DNA from: Paraburkholderia acidipaludis NBRC 101816
GTDB taxonomy: Bacteria > Pseudomonadota > Gammaproteobacteria > Burkholderiales > Burkholderiaceae
NCBI RefSeq assembly: GCF_000684975.1
Contig: NZ_BAXZ01000006.1
Location: 296,621 to 360,620, forward strand
Direction of reading: 5' to 3'
Length of the DNA stretch: 64,000 nt
The notes beneath the pieces are model-generated. The model was not told the DNA's origin. It made no database searches and was given only the letters and a program-made list of their open reading frames with translations. Of this stretch, positions 43,634 to 52,757 are shown in pieces; position 1 is the first letter of the stretch; the number at the start of each line of letters is the position of its first letter. Both the position numbers and the translations under genes were made by a program.

Positions 43634-46600
43634 GCGGTCTCTCCTGCGGCGGCCTTGGCGTTCTTGTCGCTCTCGTCGCCCCCCTCGCTCCCGCGTTTCG
43701 CGCGCGAGCCGGCCAGCGGCGCGCGCTGCACGGGCAGCAACAGCGAAGTCGCCAGCGCGATGAATTCATCGTGGACGACGAGCGCTTCGAAGTCGGGGAA
43801 CGCGCGACGCAGATACGCATTCGTCTCGCGTTCGCCGGGGGCGCGCAGCGCGCCTTCATAAGCCGCGCGCGCGGCTTCCCAGGCTTCCGGCGGCACCGCG
43901 CCCCGGCTGCCGTCGAAGGCCTCCGGCAGCCGGCGCAGCCAGGCGAATGCCGTCTTGAGCGCCAGCGGCAAGGGCCGGCGCGTGCCCTCATGCCAGGCGC
44001 GCAGCAGCGTAATCAGATAGTCGCGCGCGAGCTCGGGGACAACGGGCGCGAACTCGGCCACGCCGACCTTGCTCACGATCACGGTCGTTACCGCGCCCGC
44101 GGCCAGTTGCGCGGCGACGTGCGCGACCCAGTACGCCACGAGCCGGTCGCCGCGATATTTGTTGTCCTTCACGAGCGTGCCCGCGTCGAGGATCACGCGG
44201 CCGCGCGCGCCGTCCGGTCCTGCGCGCAGGTCGTCGACCCAGTCGGCGAGCGCGAGGCTGCCGCCGCCCGCGTCCGCATCCGCATCCGCTTCGAGACGCA
44301 CCTCATATTGGTGTTCGAGCGGCTCGGGCCAACGCGCCAGCGCCTTGCGGTATTCCGTGAAGAGCTCCGCCATCGGCTCGAGCAGCTCTTCGCCGATCAC
44401 CTCGCCGAAGCCGCCCGTCACCAGGTCGCCGCCGCGATGCATGCGTTCGAGCCGCGCGAGCGCCGCGGGCTCGAGATCGGTCTCGCCGCGCTCCATCGCC
44501 GCCACCTGCGCGCGGATCAGCTCGCCCTGAAGCTGCCAGGCCTTCAGCGCGTCCACGTCGAACGGTTCGTGGTTCTCGCTTGCCGCGTCCGCGGTTTCCA
44601 GCGCCACGCGCAGGCGCTGGCGAAAGAAGCTGCGCACCGGATCGCGCAGGAATTCGGCCAGTTCCGCGATCGTGAGCGGTTCGTCGCGCTCGGCCGGCGC
44701 CAGCGCGCTCGCCTCTACGGCCGCGCGCGGCAGCGGCGCGGGCCGGCTCCACTCGTGCGCGTAGGTATAAAGACGCGAGACGTGGCCCCGCGCCGGGAAA
44801 TAGTCGGCGCTGAACGGCTGCAGGCGATGTTCGATCGTCAAGGCGTCGAGCAGCGCGTCGGGCTCGCCGGACTCCGCGCCCGCCAGCCGCCAGCCCGCCT
44901 TCAGATGATCGCGCAACTGCGCCACCAGCACCGAAGGCGGCCGCTCCGTGTTGTCGGTCACGCTGCGCCCGATCCACGAAACATGCAGATGGTCACGCGC
45001 CGAAAGCAAGGCTTCGAGAAACAGATAGCGGTCGTCCTCGCGGCGCGAGCGGTCGCCCGGACGATAGTCGCGGCGCATGAGGTCGAAGTCGAGCGGCGTG
45101 CGGCTGCGCGGATAGTCGCCGTCGTTCATGCCCAGCAGGCAAACGTGGCGAAACGGAATCGCGCGCATCGGCATCAGCGTCGCGAAAGTCACGGCGCCCG
45201 CGAAAAAGCGCTGCTGCAGACCGCCGCCCTCCAGCACGCCCAGCCAGTTCGCGGCCACGATCGCGAGCGGCAGCGGGTCCGCGAGGCGCGCTTCGGCGCA
45301 GGCGTCGCGCCACGTTTCGAGCGCGGTGTCGAGGCGCTCCAGCGTGTAGGCGTCCTCGCCATCGCCCGCGTCGAAGAAGGTCGTCTTGAGGGCGCGCAGC
45401 CGCTCGCACCAGACCTCGACCGTCGCGGGCTCGCGCAGCGTCTGCCAGGCGGCGTCGAGCGCATCCACGAGGCGCGTGAGCGGGCCGAGCAGCGCGGCGT
45501 CCAGGCCGCCGATCTGCGCATACGGCTCGATGCCGCGCCAGGCTCCCGCGCGATCGCCGGCCGCGTAGCCGAGCAGCATGCGCCGCAGGCCGAAAGCCCA
45601 GCTGTTGGGTGCACCGAGATCGTCGGCCTGCGGCAGCCCGAGGCTCGCGCGCTGCTCCGCATGCAGGCCCCAGCGGATGTTCGCCCCGTCGATCCAGTTG
45701 TGCAGCGTCGGCAGGTCCTCCACGTCGATGCCGAAGCGCGCGCGCACCGCGGGCACTTCGAGCAGGTCGAGCACGTCGCTCACGCTCACGCGCGCATACG
45801 GCAGCGCGAGCAGCATCTCCAGCGCGCCGATCAGCGGATCGAACGCGCGCTGCGCGCGGTCGGCAATGCTGAACGGGATATGGCGCGGGTCGTCGGCATC
45901 GGAGAGGCCGAACACGGCCTGGATGTGCGGCGTATAGACCTCGATGTCCGGCACCATCACGATCACGTCGCGCGGGCGCAGCGTCGGGTCGGCGGCGAAG
46001 GCGGCGAGCAGCCGGTCGTGCAGGATTTCCACCTCGCGCTGCGCGCTGTGCGCGACGTGAAAGCGGATCGATTCGTCGGCTTCGGGATCGACTTCGTCCC
46101 AGTGCGTTTGGGTCTCGCGCAGCGGCCGCAGGTCGCGGATATCGTCCTGCAACTGCTGCAGCAAGGTAAGCGGATCGTCGCCGTCGAACAGGTCGATGCG
46201 CTGGCCGATGCGCGTGAAATGCGGGGCGTAGCTCGCGCGTGCCTCGTCGCTGTCGTACTCGTCGAGCAGGCCGATGAAGTCGCGGCCCTGCTTGCCCCAC
46301 GCCGCCAGCAGCGGCTGGGCGTGCAGGTGCAGCAGCGATTCGTCGAGCGCGACGGGCGCGTTCGGGCGGCGCCGCTGGCGCGCGTGGCTCGCGCGCAGCA
46401 GGTCCTTGTCGGCGACGATATCGGCCCAGTAGTGCATGCACGGGTTGTGCACGCACATCAGCACCTGGGTCCAGCGCGCGAGCGCGGCAAGCACCTCCAC
46501 CGACTGGCGCGGCAGGCTCGAAATGCCGAATACGACGAGGCGGCGCGGCAGGCCCGCGGGCCTCGCATCGCCCACGCGCCAGTCTTGCGCGACCTGCATG

Positions 46601-47277
46601 AAGGCCTCGTGCACGGCCGCGCGGCCCGTGCGCCGCGCGTCGACTCCGACCGCCGCGCCCGGGGTGTCTTGTTCACCGGCGCCTACGTCGTCGAGCAGCG
46701 CGCGCCACAGCGCGGCCTGCCAGCGCGCGTCGTCGGGCAACGGCGTGCGCTGGTTGCGCGCGTCGATCAGCACGTCCTCGTGCTCGGCCCACGCGGCCAG
46801 CCAGTCGGCGCGATAGACCTGGTACTGGTCGAACAGATCGGCCACACGTTCCGCAAGCTGAAAACGTTTCTTCTGGTCGTCGTCGCGCGCCATGAAGCGC
46901 TTGAGCGGCGCGTAGGCCGGCTCGTCGAGCAGCGCCGGCAAAAGGCGCATGAGCCGCCAGGTGAGGCGCGACTTGTCGAAGGGGGAAACGGCCGGCACCG
47001 CGTCCGGACCCAGCACCGCGCGATAGGCCTGCCAGAGAAAGCGCGAGGGCAGCGACATCTCGAGGGCGGCCGCGATGCCGCAGCCGCCCTCGGCCGGGTC
47101 CGCGGCGAACGCGAGCTTGAGCCACTGTGCGATGCCGTTGCTCTGCACGAGCATCACTTCTTTTTCGAGCGGCCCGATCGGGTTCTCGCGGATCCACTGC
47201 ACGATCAGGTCGCGCAGCCGCTCGGGCTGATTGCCATGCGCAAGCATCAGTCCGGTGGGAAGTTCGCGCGCGCTCAA
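43630..47277 (-). CDS. recC: Exodeoxyribonuclease V subunit gamma (RecC)
   Basis: A 1215-residue Chi-recognition and scaffolding subunit of RecBCD. Its N-terminus holds the family motif LMLAHGNQPERL, with EVMLVQSNGIAQWLKL shortly after. The start is TTG at 47277, supported by AGGAG six bases upstream. First gene of recC-recB-recD; its promoter must lie in the short gap after the vapC terminator (47278-47325). Confidence 0.97.
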   Translation of the reverse strand: MSARELPTGLMLAHGNQPERLRDLIVQWIRENPIGPLEKEVMLVQSNGIAQWLKLAFAADPAEGGCGIAAALEMSLPSRFLWQAYRAVLGPDAVPAVSPFDKSRLTWRLMRLLPALLDEPAYAPLKRFMARDDDQKKRFQLAERVADLFDQYQVYRADWLAAWAEHEDVLIDARNQRTPLPDDARWQAALWRALLDDVGAGEQDTPGAAVGVDARRTGRAAVHEAFMQVAQDWRVGDARPAGLPRRLVVFGISSLPRQSVEVLAALARWTQVLMCVHNPCMHYWADIVADKDLLRASHARQRRRPNAPVALDESLLHLHAQPLLAAWGKQGRDFIGLLDEYDSDEARASYAPHFTRIGQRIDLFDGDDPLTLLQQLQDDIRDLRPLRETQTHWDEVDPEADESIRFHVAHSAQREVEILHDRLLAAFAADPTLRPRDVIVMVPDIEVYTPHIQAVFGLSDADDPRHIPFSIADRAQRAFDPLIGALEMLLALPYARVSVSDVLDLLEVPAVRARFGIDVEDLPTLHNWIDGANIRWGLHAEQRASLGLPQADDLGAPNSWAFGLRRMLLGYAAGDRAGAWRGIEPYAQIGGLDAALLGPLTRLVDALDAAWQTLREPATVEVWCERLRALKTTFFDAGDGEDAYTLERLDTALETWRDACAEARLADPLPLAIVAANWLGVLEGGGLQQRFFAGAVTFATLMPMRAIPFRHVCLLGMNDGDYPRSRTPLDFDLMRRDYRPGDRSRREDDRYLFLEALLSARDHLHVSWIGRSVTDNTERPPSVLVAQLRDHLKAGWRLAGAESGEPDALLDALTIEHRLQPFSADYFPARGHVSRLYTYAHEWSRPAPLPRAAVEASALAPAERDEPLTIAELAEFLRDPVRSFFRQRLRVALETADAASENHEPFDVDALKAWQLQGELIRAQVAAMERGETDLEPAALARLERMHRGGDLVTGGFGEVIGEELLEPMAELFTEYRKALARWPEPLEHQYEVRLEADADADAGGGSLALADWVDDLRAGPDGARGRVILDAGTLVKDNKYRGDRLVAYWVAHVAAQLAAGAVTTVIVSKVGVAEFAPVVPELARDYLITLLRAWHEGTRRPLPLALKTAFAWLRRLPEAFDGSRGAVPPEAWEAARAAYEGALRAPGERETNAYLRRAFPDFEALVVHDEFIALATSLLLPVQRAPLAGSRAKRGSEGGDESDKNAKAAAGETA

Positions 47278-47313
47278 GCGGGGCTCCTGTGCGGCGCCTG
47301 CGGGGGCAAAGAG

Positions 47314-47358
47314 AAAAATGAAGGAGCGGAAAGCGAGGTCATGCGACCCGCTTTCCGC
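47314..47358 (-). terminator. Terminator of the toxin-antitoxin operon
   Basis: GCGGAAAGCG (47326-47335) pairs perfectly with CGCTTTCCGC (47349-47358), and an inner GGTC/GACC stem caps it with an ATGC loop. On the minus strand five T residues follow (47314-47318). It ends vapC transcription 4 bp after its stop and insulates recC. Confidence 0.8.
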
Positions 47359-47361
47359 GCG

Positions 47362-47757
47362 TTACCAGATCGTCTTGACATGCTTGTACGCAAGGATTTT
47401 CTCGTCGCGCGTCACGAGCGGAACGGCCAGCCGGCGCGCCGTCGCCACGATCATGCGATCGGCCGGATCCTTGTGAAATTCCCCCGGCAGCGCTACGGAC
47501 TTCAGGCCAATTTCGACGTCCACGGGGATGAAGTGTACCGCGTCGATTTGCGCGACCGTGGCCAGCCAGCTCTCGACGTCCATCGAGAGCACGAGCTTCT
47601 CGCGCTCCACGAGCATGGCAATCTCCCACGCGGATATGGACGAGATGACGATCTGGCCGCCATCCAGTTCGCGCTCGATCGCCCGCTGCGCTTTCGGACT
47701 CAGCAAGGTGTCGCCATTCACCCACCAGACCAGGACATGCGTATCCAGAACGATCAC
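47362..47757 (-). CDS. PIN-domain toxin (VapC family)
   Basis: A 131-residue PIN-domain ribonuclease. Acidic residues sit in VIVLDTHVLVWW (Asp5), ISAWEIAMLV (Glu) and HKDPADRMIVATA (two Asp), the usual Mg-binding set. VapC toxins cleave tRNA or rRNA when free of antitoxin. The GTG start at 47757 overlaps the antitoxin stop by 4 bases (GTGA), the classic coupled arrangement. Confidence 0.93.
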   Translation of the reverse strand: MIVLDTHVLVWWVNGDTLLSPKAQRAIERELDGGQIVISSISAWEIAMLVEREKLVLSMDVESWLATVAQIDAVHFIPVDVEIGLKSVALPGEFHKDPADRMIVATARRLAVPLVTRDEKILAYKHVKTIW

Positions 47758-47987
47758 TCCGCGGCCTCCCACGCCGCATCCACCGGCGCCGTGGGATCGA
47801 CGTAGCGGACGACCGAGCCACGCAGCACATCGAGCGGATGACGCTCGCTGCCGCGGTAGGGCCGGATTTCCAGGGCCGGCTTGCCGTGATCGGTCACGAC
47901 CACGCTCTCGCCGGACGCCTCGACCTGCCGGAAGAACTCCAGCGCCTTCGCCTTGAATTCGGACTTCGAGACCTGCTTGCCCTCCAT
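47754..47987 (-). CDS. Antitoxin, Phd/YefM-like, paired with VapC
   Basis: A 77-residue antitoxin starting at the ATG at 47987 (MEGKQVSKSEFKAKALEFF). Upstream in-frame ATGs at 47999 and 48005 are possible, but the second lies inside a palindromic operator. The N-terminal DNA-binding part (VSKSEFKAKALEFFRQVE, then VVVTDHGKPALEI) is Phd/YefM-like. The C-terminus would wrap the PIN toxin. It likely represses its own promoter. Confidence 0.88.
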   Translation of the reverse strand: MEGKQVSKSEFKAKALEFFRQVEASGESVVVTDHGKPALEIRPYRGSERHPLDVLRGSVVRYVDPTAPVDAAWEAAE

Positions 47988-47997
47988 GATTTTCCCC

Positions 47998-48013
47998 ATA
48001 GTCATATGACCAT
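47998..48013 (-). promoter_or_regulatory. Operator of the toxin-antitoxin operon
   Basis: ATAGTCAT-ATGACCAT is a 16-bp palindrome with one mismatch, centred on GTCATATGAC, with the half-site GACTATGG repeated beside it. It lies immediately upstream of the chosen antitoxin start, as expected for autorepression. Confidence 0.6.
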
Positions 48014-48113
48014 AGTCACCATGTTAGCCGATTATGACCAGTAGAACAAGTCAGTTTCATCGGTTGGAGGCGGCCGGGCGCCGTCTCGAGGCCTGCCCGG
48101 CCGCCCCACCCGC

Positions 48114-49355
48114 TCACGCCAGCGCCGCCGCCGCGAACTTGCCGATATCGGCGGCCGGGTCGCGCAGCGCGTCCACGTCGAGCGCCTTGCCCGTGCCCAC
48201 GAGCTTCTTGCCGCAGAGAAAGTCGGGCATCGAACCGACGGCATCGACCGCGAGCAGCACGCGGTTCTTCAGGTAATAGACCGCGAAGCGGCGCGCGGCC
48301 GGATCGCCGCGCACGACCGTCTCGTCATAACCTTCGAGCAGGCCGACCGTCTGCAGCTTCAGATCGTACTGATCCGACCAGAACCAGGGCGCGTCGCACG
48401 CCGGGCGCGGCTTGCCCACGATGGACGCCGCCGCGAGCTTCGCCTGCTCGACGGCGTTGTGCACGCTTTCGAGCCGTCCCGTGCGGCCGTAGTGCGACAG
48501 CGGCCGGCTCGCGCAGTCGCCGATGGCGTAGATGTCCGGATCGGCGGTGCGCGCGTCGTCGTCCACCTGCACGCCGTTCTCGCAGACGAGGCCCGCCTGC
48601 TGCGCGAGCGCCACGTTCGGCGCGATGCCGATGCCGACGAGCGCGAGCGTGGCCGGCACGACCTCGCCGCTCGCGAGCCTCACGCCCGCGAGCTTGCCGC
48701 CCTCGCCCACCAGCGCCTCGATGCGCGCATCGAGCCGCAGGTCGACGCCTTGCGCGCGATGCTCGCTCGCATAGAACGCCGACACGACTTCGCCCGTCAC
48801 GCGCCCGAGCACGCGCGGCGCCGCTTCGAGCACCGTCACGTCATGGCCGAGCTGGCGCGCGGCAGCCGCCGCTTCGAGGCCGATATAGCCCGCGCCGATC
48901 ACCACGAGTTTCTCGCCGGGCCGAACGCGCTCGCGCAGCACGTCGGCGTCGGCAAGCGAGCGCAGCGCCACCACGCCGTGCAGGTCGTGGCCGGGGATCG
49001 CCAGCGCGCGCGGCACCGAACCCGTCGCGAGAATGAGCTTGTCGTACGCGAGCGCGCCGCCGTCGGCGAGCGCGATCGTCTTGCCCGCGCGGTCGAGCGT
49101 GCGGGCCGCCGCGCCGAGCGCAAGCTCGATGCGGTTGTCGTCGTAGAACGCGCGCGGCTTGAGCCAGAGCCGCTCGACATCGGCCTCGCCTTTCAGATAA
49201 GCCTTGCTGAGCGGCGGACGATGATAGGGCGGCACGGGCTCGGCGCCCACCAGCACGATCCGCCCTTCGAAGCCGTATTGCCGCAGGAGCGCGACGGAAT
49301 TGCCGCCCGCATGCCCCGCTCCGACGATCACCACTGTGCTGCCCGCCCCTTCCAT
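48114..49355 (-). CDS. FAD-dependent ferredoxin reductase-type oxidoreductase
   Basis: A 413-residue flavoprotein of the putidaredoxin/rubredoxin reductase family, which passes electrons from NAD(P)H to a small redox protein. The FAD fold VVIVGAGHAGGNSV is near residue 8, the NAD fold LVVIGAGYIGLEAAAAA near 150, and the FAD-pyrophosphate motif DIYAIGDCAS near 280. A C-terminal reductase domain follows (FWSDQYDLKLQTVG). I chose the ATG at 49355, preceded by AGGGAG. No ferredoxin or oxygenase gene is adjacent, so its partner is elsewhere. Confidence 0.93.
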   Translation of the reverse strand: MEGAGSTVVIVGAGHAGGNSVALLRQYGFEGRIVLVGAEPVPPYHRPPLSKAYLKGEADVERLWLKPRAFYDDNRIELALGAAARTLDRAGKTIALADGGALAYDKLILATGSVPRALAIPGHDLHGVVALRSLADADVLRERVRPGEKLVVIGAGYIGLEAAAAARQLGHDVTVLEAAPRVLGRVTGEVVSAFYASEHRAQGVDLRLDARIEALVGEGGKLAGVRLASGEVVPATLALVGIGIAPNVALAQQAGLVCENGVQVDDDARTADPDIYAIGDCASRPLSHYGRTGRLESVHNAVEQAKLAAASIVGKPRPACDAPWFWSDQYDLKLQTVGLLEGYDETVVRGDPAARRFAVYYLKNRVLLAVDAVGSMPDFLCGKKLVGTGKALDVDALRDPAADIGKFAAAALA

Positions 49356-49599
49356 ATCCGCTCCCTTCCGTCTGCCCGGCCGCGCTGGCCGCTCGTGACC
49401 TGTTCTGTTCGTTGTTGCTTTCGATTGCGGCGATCTCCGATCGGGCCCGAAGCCGGTCTGTGCCGGGTCGAAGCCATCGCCGCCCGGCGCCGCCGCGCCG
49501 CCACTGCGCCTCACCGGGAACGCGATCATCTCATGGTTCGCGCGCGCCGCCGTCGGACGGCCGCAGAACGGCCGCGGCATTGCCGGGAAACGAAACGCG

Positions 49600-50511
49600 T
49601 CAGTCGAACGCCCGATCGTTCGGCGCCGCGTACAGCGCGCGCAGTTGCGGGCTCATCGGAAAGTCGAAGTCGATGCCTTTCGGCGGCACCGGCTTCTCGA
49701 ACCACTTCGTATAAAGCGACGCAATGGCGCCGCTTTTCATGAGGCCGCTCAGGGTCTCGTTCACTAGCTGCCTGAACACCGGATCGCCGTTGCGCATCAT
49801 GAAGCCATACGCCTCCGACGACTGCGGCGTGCCCACGATCACCCAGTCGGCCGGCTTCGCCGTGAGCGAGCGCGTGCCCGCCAGCAATACGTCGTCCATC
49901 ATGTAGGCGACCGCGCGGCCCGATTCGAGTATCGCGCGGCCATCGCCATAGTCTTTCGCGCTGATGATGCGCATGCCCATGTGCTTCTCCTGGTTCATGC
50001 GGCGCAGGATGCGCTCGGACGTCGTGCTCTGGTTCGTCAGGACGGTCTTGCCCGCGAGGTCCGGGAAGTCGTGAATGCCCGAGTCCTTGCGCGTGAGCAG
50101 GCGCGTGGTGGCGATGAAGAACGTATCGGAAAACGCCACCTGGGTCTGACGCGCTCTCACGTTGGTCGACACGCCGCATTCCAGGTCCACCGTGCCGTTC
50201 TGCACGAGCGGAATGCGGTTCTGCGAGGTGACCGGAATGAAGCGCACCTGCAGGCCGGGCCGGCCGATCTTCGCCTTCACGGCCTCGATCACCTTGTTGC
50301 AGATGTCCTGCGAAAAGCCGATCACGTTTTCGCGTGCATCCAGGTACGAAAACGGCACCGAGGTCTCGCGATAGCCGATGGCCATGAAGTTCGCCGACCG
50401 GATCTTGTCCAGCGTCGGCTGCGCCACCTGGGCGGCGGCCGGCAGCGCCAGCGCAATGGCGGCGATAACGGATCCCCGTGCAAGAAATTTGTAAATGATT
50501 TTGATTATCAT
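49600..50511 (-). CDS. Orphan amino-acid ABC transporter binding protein
   Basis: A 303-residue periplasmic binding protein of the SBP_bac_3 (glutamate/aspartate GltI-like) family. The N-terminal signal is MIIKIIYKF...ALALPAAAQ. Core motifs are PFSYLDARENVIGFSQDICN, NRIPLVQNGTVDLECGVSTN and KTVLTNQSTTSER. No permease or ATPase gene is nearby, so it either feeds a transporter encoded elsewhere or senses a ligand. A Fur-box-like sequence covers its start codon. It is divergent from a cytochrome b561, with only 29 bp between starts. Confidence 0.9.
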   Translation of the reverse strand: MIIKIIYKFLARGSVIAAIALALPAAAQVAQPTLDKIRSANFMAIGYRETSVPFSYLDARENVIGFSQDICNKVIEAVKAKIGRPGLQVRFIPVTSQNRIPLVQNGTVDLECGVSTNVRARQTQVAFSDTFFIATTRLLTRKDSGIHDFPDLAGKTVLTNQSTTSERILRRMNQEKHMGMRIISAKDYGDGRAILESGRAVAYMMDDVLLAGTRSLTAKPADWVIVGTPQSSEAYGFMMRNGDPVFRQLVNETLSGLMKSGAIASLYTKWFEKPVPPKGIDFDFPMSPQLRALYAAPNDRAFD

Positions 50512-50515
50512 TATC
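50497..50515. promoter_or_regulatory. Fur-box-like site over the binding-protein start
   Basis: Read on the minus strand, GATAATGATAATCAAAATC matches the E. coli Fur consensus at 17 of 19 positions. It spans the ATG of the binding-protein gene and lies 25 bp upstream of the cytochrome b561 ATG, so one bound protein could silence both. Confidence 0.6.
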
Positions 50516-50540
50516 ACCCTTATTGTACGAGGAAGACCCC

Positions 50541-51161
50541 ATGCCGCAAGCGGTACGATCTGCCCACCACGGCGCCGGCAAGGCGACCGCCCGGCTGGCC
50601 GGCCCCGACACGAGCGAGGCATGCCGCGCCCGCCGCCCGCCACGCGGAGGAGAGCCGGACCGTTACGATGTCATCGCGCGTTTTTTTCATTGGATATTCG
50701 CCGCCGGCATCCTTTACGCGAGCATTGCGGGCTACACGCTAACCCGCCTGCCGGCCGGCCCCGGGCGGGAATGGCTCTCGCAGCTGAACATGTCGATCAC
50801 GACGGTGCTCATTGCGCTCTTTCCGCTACGGATGGCCTGGATTTTCGTGCGCGCCGAACCTCGCGCGCTGCCCGGCATCCCGGCCGCGCAGCGGGTCGCG
50901 GCGCGCCTCGTGCACGCTCTCCTGTACCTGACGATCTTTGCCGCGCTGGCGAGCGGCTTCCTGATGGTCCCCAACGGTTATTCGTTCTTCGGTCTCGTCG
51001 AAATCCCCACGCCGTTCGCGCAAGGCCCGCTCACCGACACCCTTTTTGTCGTCCACCGCGCCAGTTGCGCGCTGCTCGCGGCGCTCGTCGCGCTCCATGT
51101 GCTCGCGGTCGTCAAGCATCAGTTCATCGCGCGCAACGGCGTGCTGCGCCGCATGCTCTGA
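50541..51161 (+). CDS. Cytochrome b561 family membrane protein
   Basis: A 206-residue protein with a 45-residue polar N-terminus followed by four helices. Candidate heme ligands are in RFFHWIFAAG, RLVHALLYL, VVHRASCAL and ALHVLAVVKHQF. It probably transfers electrons from quinol to a periplasmic or external acceptor. The ATG at 50541 follows GAGGA at good spacing. The shared Fur-like site suggests iron-dependent expression; it may supply electrons for ferric reduction. Confidence 0.9.
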   Translation: MPQAVRSAHHGAGKATARLAGPDTSEACRARRPPRGGEPDRYDVIARFFHWIFAAGILYASIAGYTLTRLPAGPGREWLSQLNMSITTVLIALFPLRMAWIFVRAEPRALPGIPAAQRVAARLVHALLYLTIFAALASGFLMVPNGYSFFGLVEIPTPFAQGPLTDTLFVVHRASCALLAALVALHVLAVVKHQFIARNGVLRRML

Positions 51162-51298
51162 ACGCCGCCGCGTTCCACTATGTGGACCGATATCCCCGAT
51201 CTTTCCCATCGCGCCGTGACGGACTAGTCTTTTACCACACCAAACGGACAGGTCAGTGACCGACGCATGGGCGCGGCCGGCCGCCGAAGGAGACATCC

Positions 51299-52651
51299 AT
51301 GGAGCTCGAAACCCGCACCATGACGCGCGTGAGCGCGCGCCTCGTGCCGTTCCTGATCGTATGCTACTTCGTTGCCTATCTCGATCGGGTCAACGTCGGT
51401 TTCGCCGCCCTGCAGATGAACAAGGCGCTCGACCTTTCCGCGAGCGCGTTCGGCTTCGGCGCGGGCATCTTCTTCATCGCCTACTTTTTCTTCGAAGTGC
51501 CGTCGAACCTGCTGCTCGAACGCTTCGGCGCGCGGCGCTGGATCGCGCGGATCATGTTCACGTGGGGCATCATCGCCGGCGCGATGGCTTTCATTCCGCA
51601 ACTCGCGAGCTGGAGCGGCGCCTCGAACGCCCATGTGTTCTACGCCCTGCGGATCCTGCTGGGCATTGCCGAGGCCGGCTTCTTCCCCGGCATCATCTTC
51701 CTGCTCACGCTCTGGTTTCCCGCCAAATACCGGGCGCGCGTGGTGGGCTATTTCATGGCCGCCATTCCGCTCTCGACGGTGATAGGCGCCCCCGTTTCGG
51801 GCTCGCTGCTCTCGCTGGACGGCAAGGAGGGCCTGGCGGGCTGGCAGTGGGTCTATCTGCTCGAAGCGATACCCGCGCTCGTGCTCTCGTTCGTCGTGCT
51901 GTTCTATCTGACCGACAAGCCCGCCGACGCGCGCTGGCTTGCGGACGACGAGCGTGACTGGCTCGTCGCGCGCCAGGCGCAGGAGCGCCGCCACCGCGAA
52001 GCGGTGCGCACGTTCAGCGTGATGGAAGCGCTGATCAATCCGCGCGTGCTCGCCGTGGCCCTCATCTATTTCGGGGCGAACGCAACCAATTATGGCCTGA
52101 GCTTTTTCCTGCCGCAGATCGTCAAGTCGTTCGGACTCACGAATCTGCAGACCGGTTTCGTCACGTCGCTGCCTTACGCGGTCGGCGTCGTTTCGATGGT
52201 GCTGTGGGGCCGCCATTCGGACCGGCGCCTCGAGCGCAAGCGCCACGTGGCCATTGCCCTGACCGTCGCGGCGCTCGGCATCGGCGCCTCGGCCGGGCTC
52301 GACAACCCGGTCCTGAAGATGCTCGCGCTCTCCATCGCCGGCTTCGGCATCTTCGGCTGCCTGCCCGTGATCTGGACGCTGCCGGCCGCGTTCCTCTCCG
52401 GCGCGGCCGCCGCCGGCGGCATTGCCGCCGTCAACTCGCTCGGCAATCTCGCGGGCTTCTTCGGCCCCTATGCGATGGGCTGGATCAAGGACAGCACGGG
52501 CGGTTTCGGCGCGGGCCTGTTGTGCCTCGCGGGCGCGGGCCTCGTGGGCGCCGGCGCGGCGCTCGTGCTGCATCACAACCCGACGCTCGAATCGCCCGAC
52601 GTGTCCGCGCTCGACGGCCCTCATGAGGACGGCGAGGTCGTGAGGCTCTGA
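51299..52651 (+). CDS. MFS transporter, anion:cation symporter (ACS) family
   Basis: A 450-residue inner-membrane carrier with 12 helices. The ACS family motif VAYLDRVNVGFAALQMNK is at about residues 24-41, and EVPSNLLLERFGARRWIARI follows. ACS members import organic anions such as tartrate, glucarate, galactonate, phthalate or hydroxyphenylacetate with protons. The ATG follows GGAGACATCC. It is monocistronic with no adjacent catabolic gene, so the substrate is open. Confidence 0.93.
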   Translation: MELETRTMTRVSARLVPFLIVCYFVAYLDRVNVGFAALQMNKALDLSASAFGFGAGIFFIAYFFFEVPSNLLLERFGARRWIARIMFTWGIIAGAMAFIPQLASWSGASNAHVFYALRILLGIAEAGFFPGIIFLLTLWFPAKYRARVVGYFMAAIPLSTVIGAPVSGSLLSLDGKEGLAGWQWVYLLEAIPALVLSFVVLFYLTDKPADARWLADDERDWLVARQAQERRHREAVRTFSVMEALINPRVLAVALIYFGANATNYGLSFFLPQIVKSFGLTNLQTGFVTSLPYAVGVVSMVLWGRHSDRRLERKRHVAIALTVAALGIGASAGLDNPVLKMLALSIAGFGIFGCLPVIWTLPAAFLSGAAAAGGIAAVNSLGNLAGFFGPYAMGWIKDSTGGFGAGLLCLAGAGLVGAGAALVLHHNPTLESPDVSALDGPHEDGEVVRL

Positions 52652-52757
52652 GCGGGCAGCGGCACGGTCGACGCAGGACGCATCGCGCACATCGCGCACC
52701 GCCGGTTTCGCCCGGCAACGCATGCAGGCGACACGCGGATTGCGCTACTATCACGCG

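Noticed and set aside
43771..47805. 1344-codon open frame on the plus strand
   Set aside because: Antisense to recC and vapC with low-complexity Arg/Ala composition; recC and vapC on the other strand have clear family motifs.
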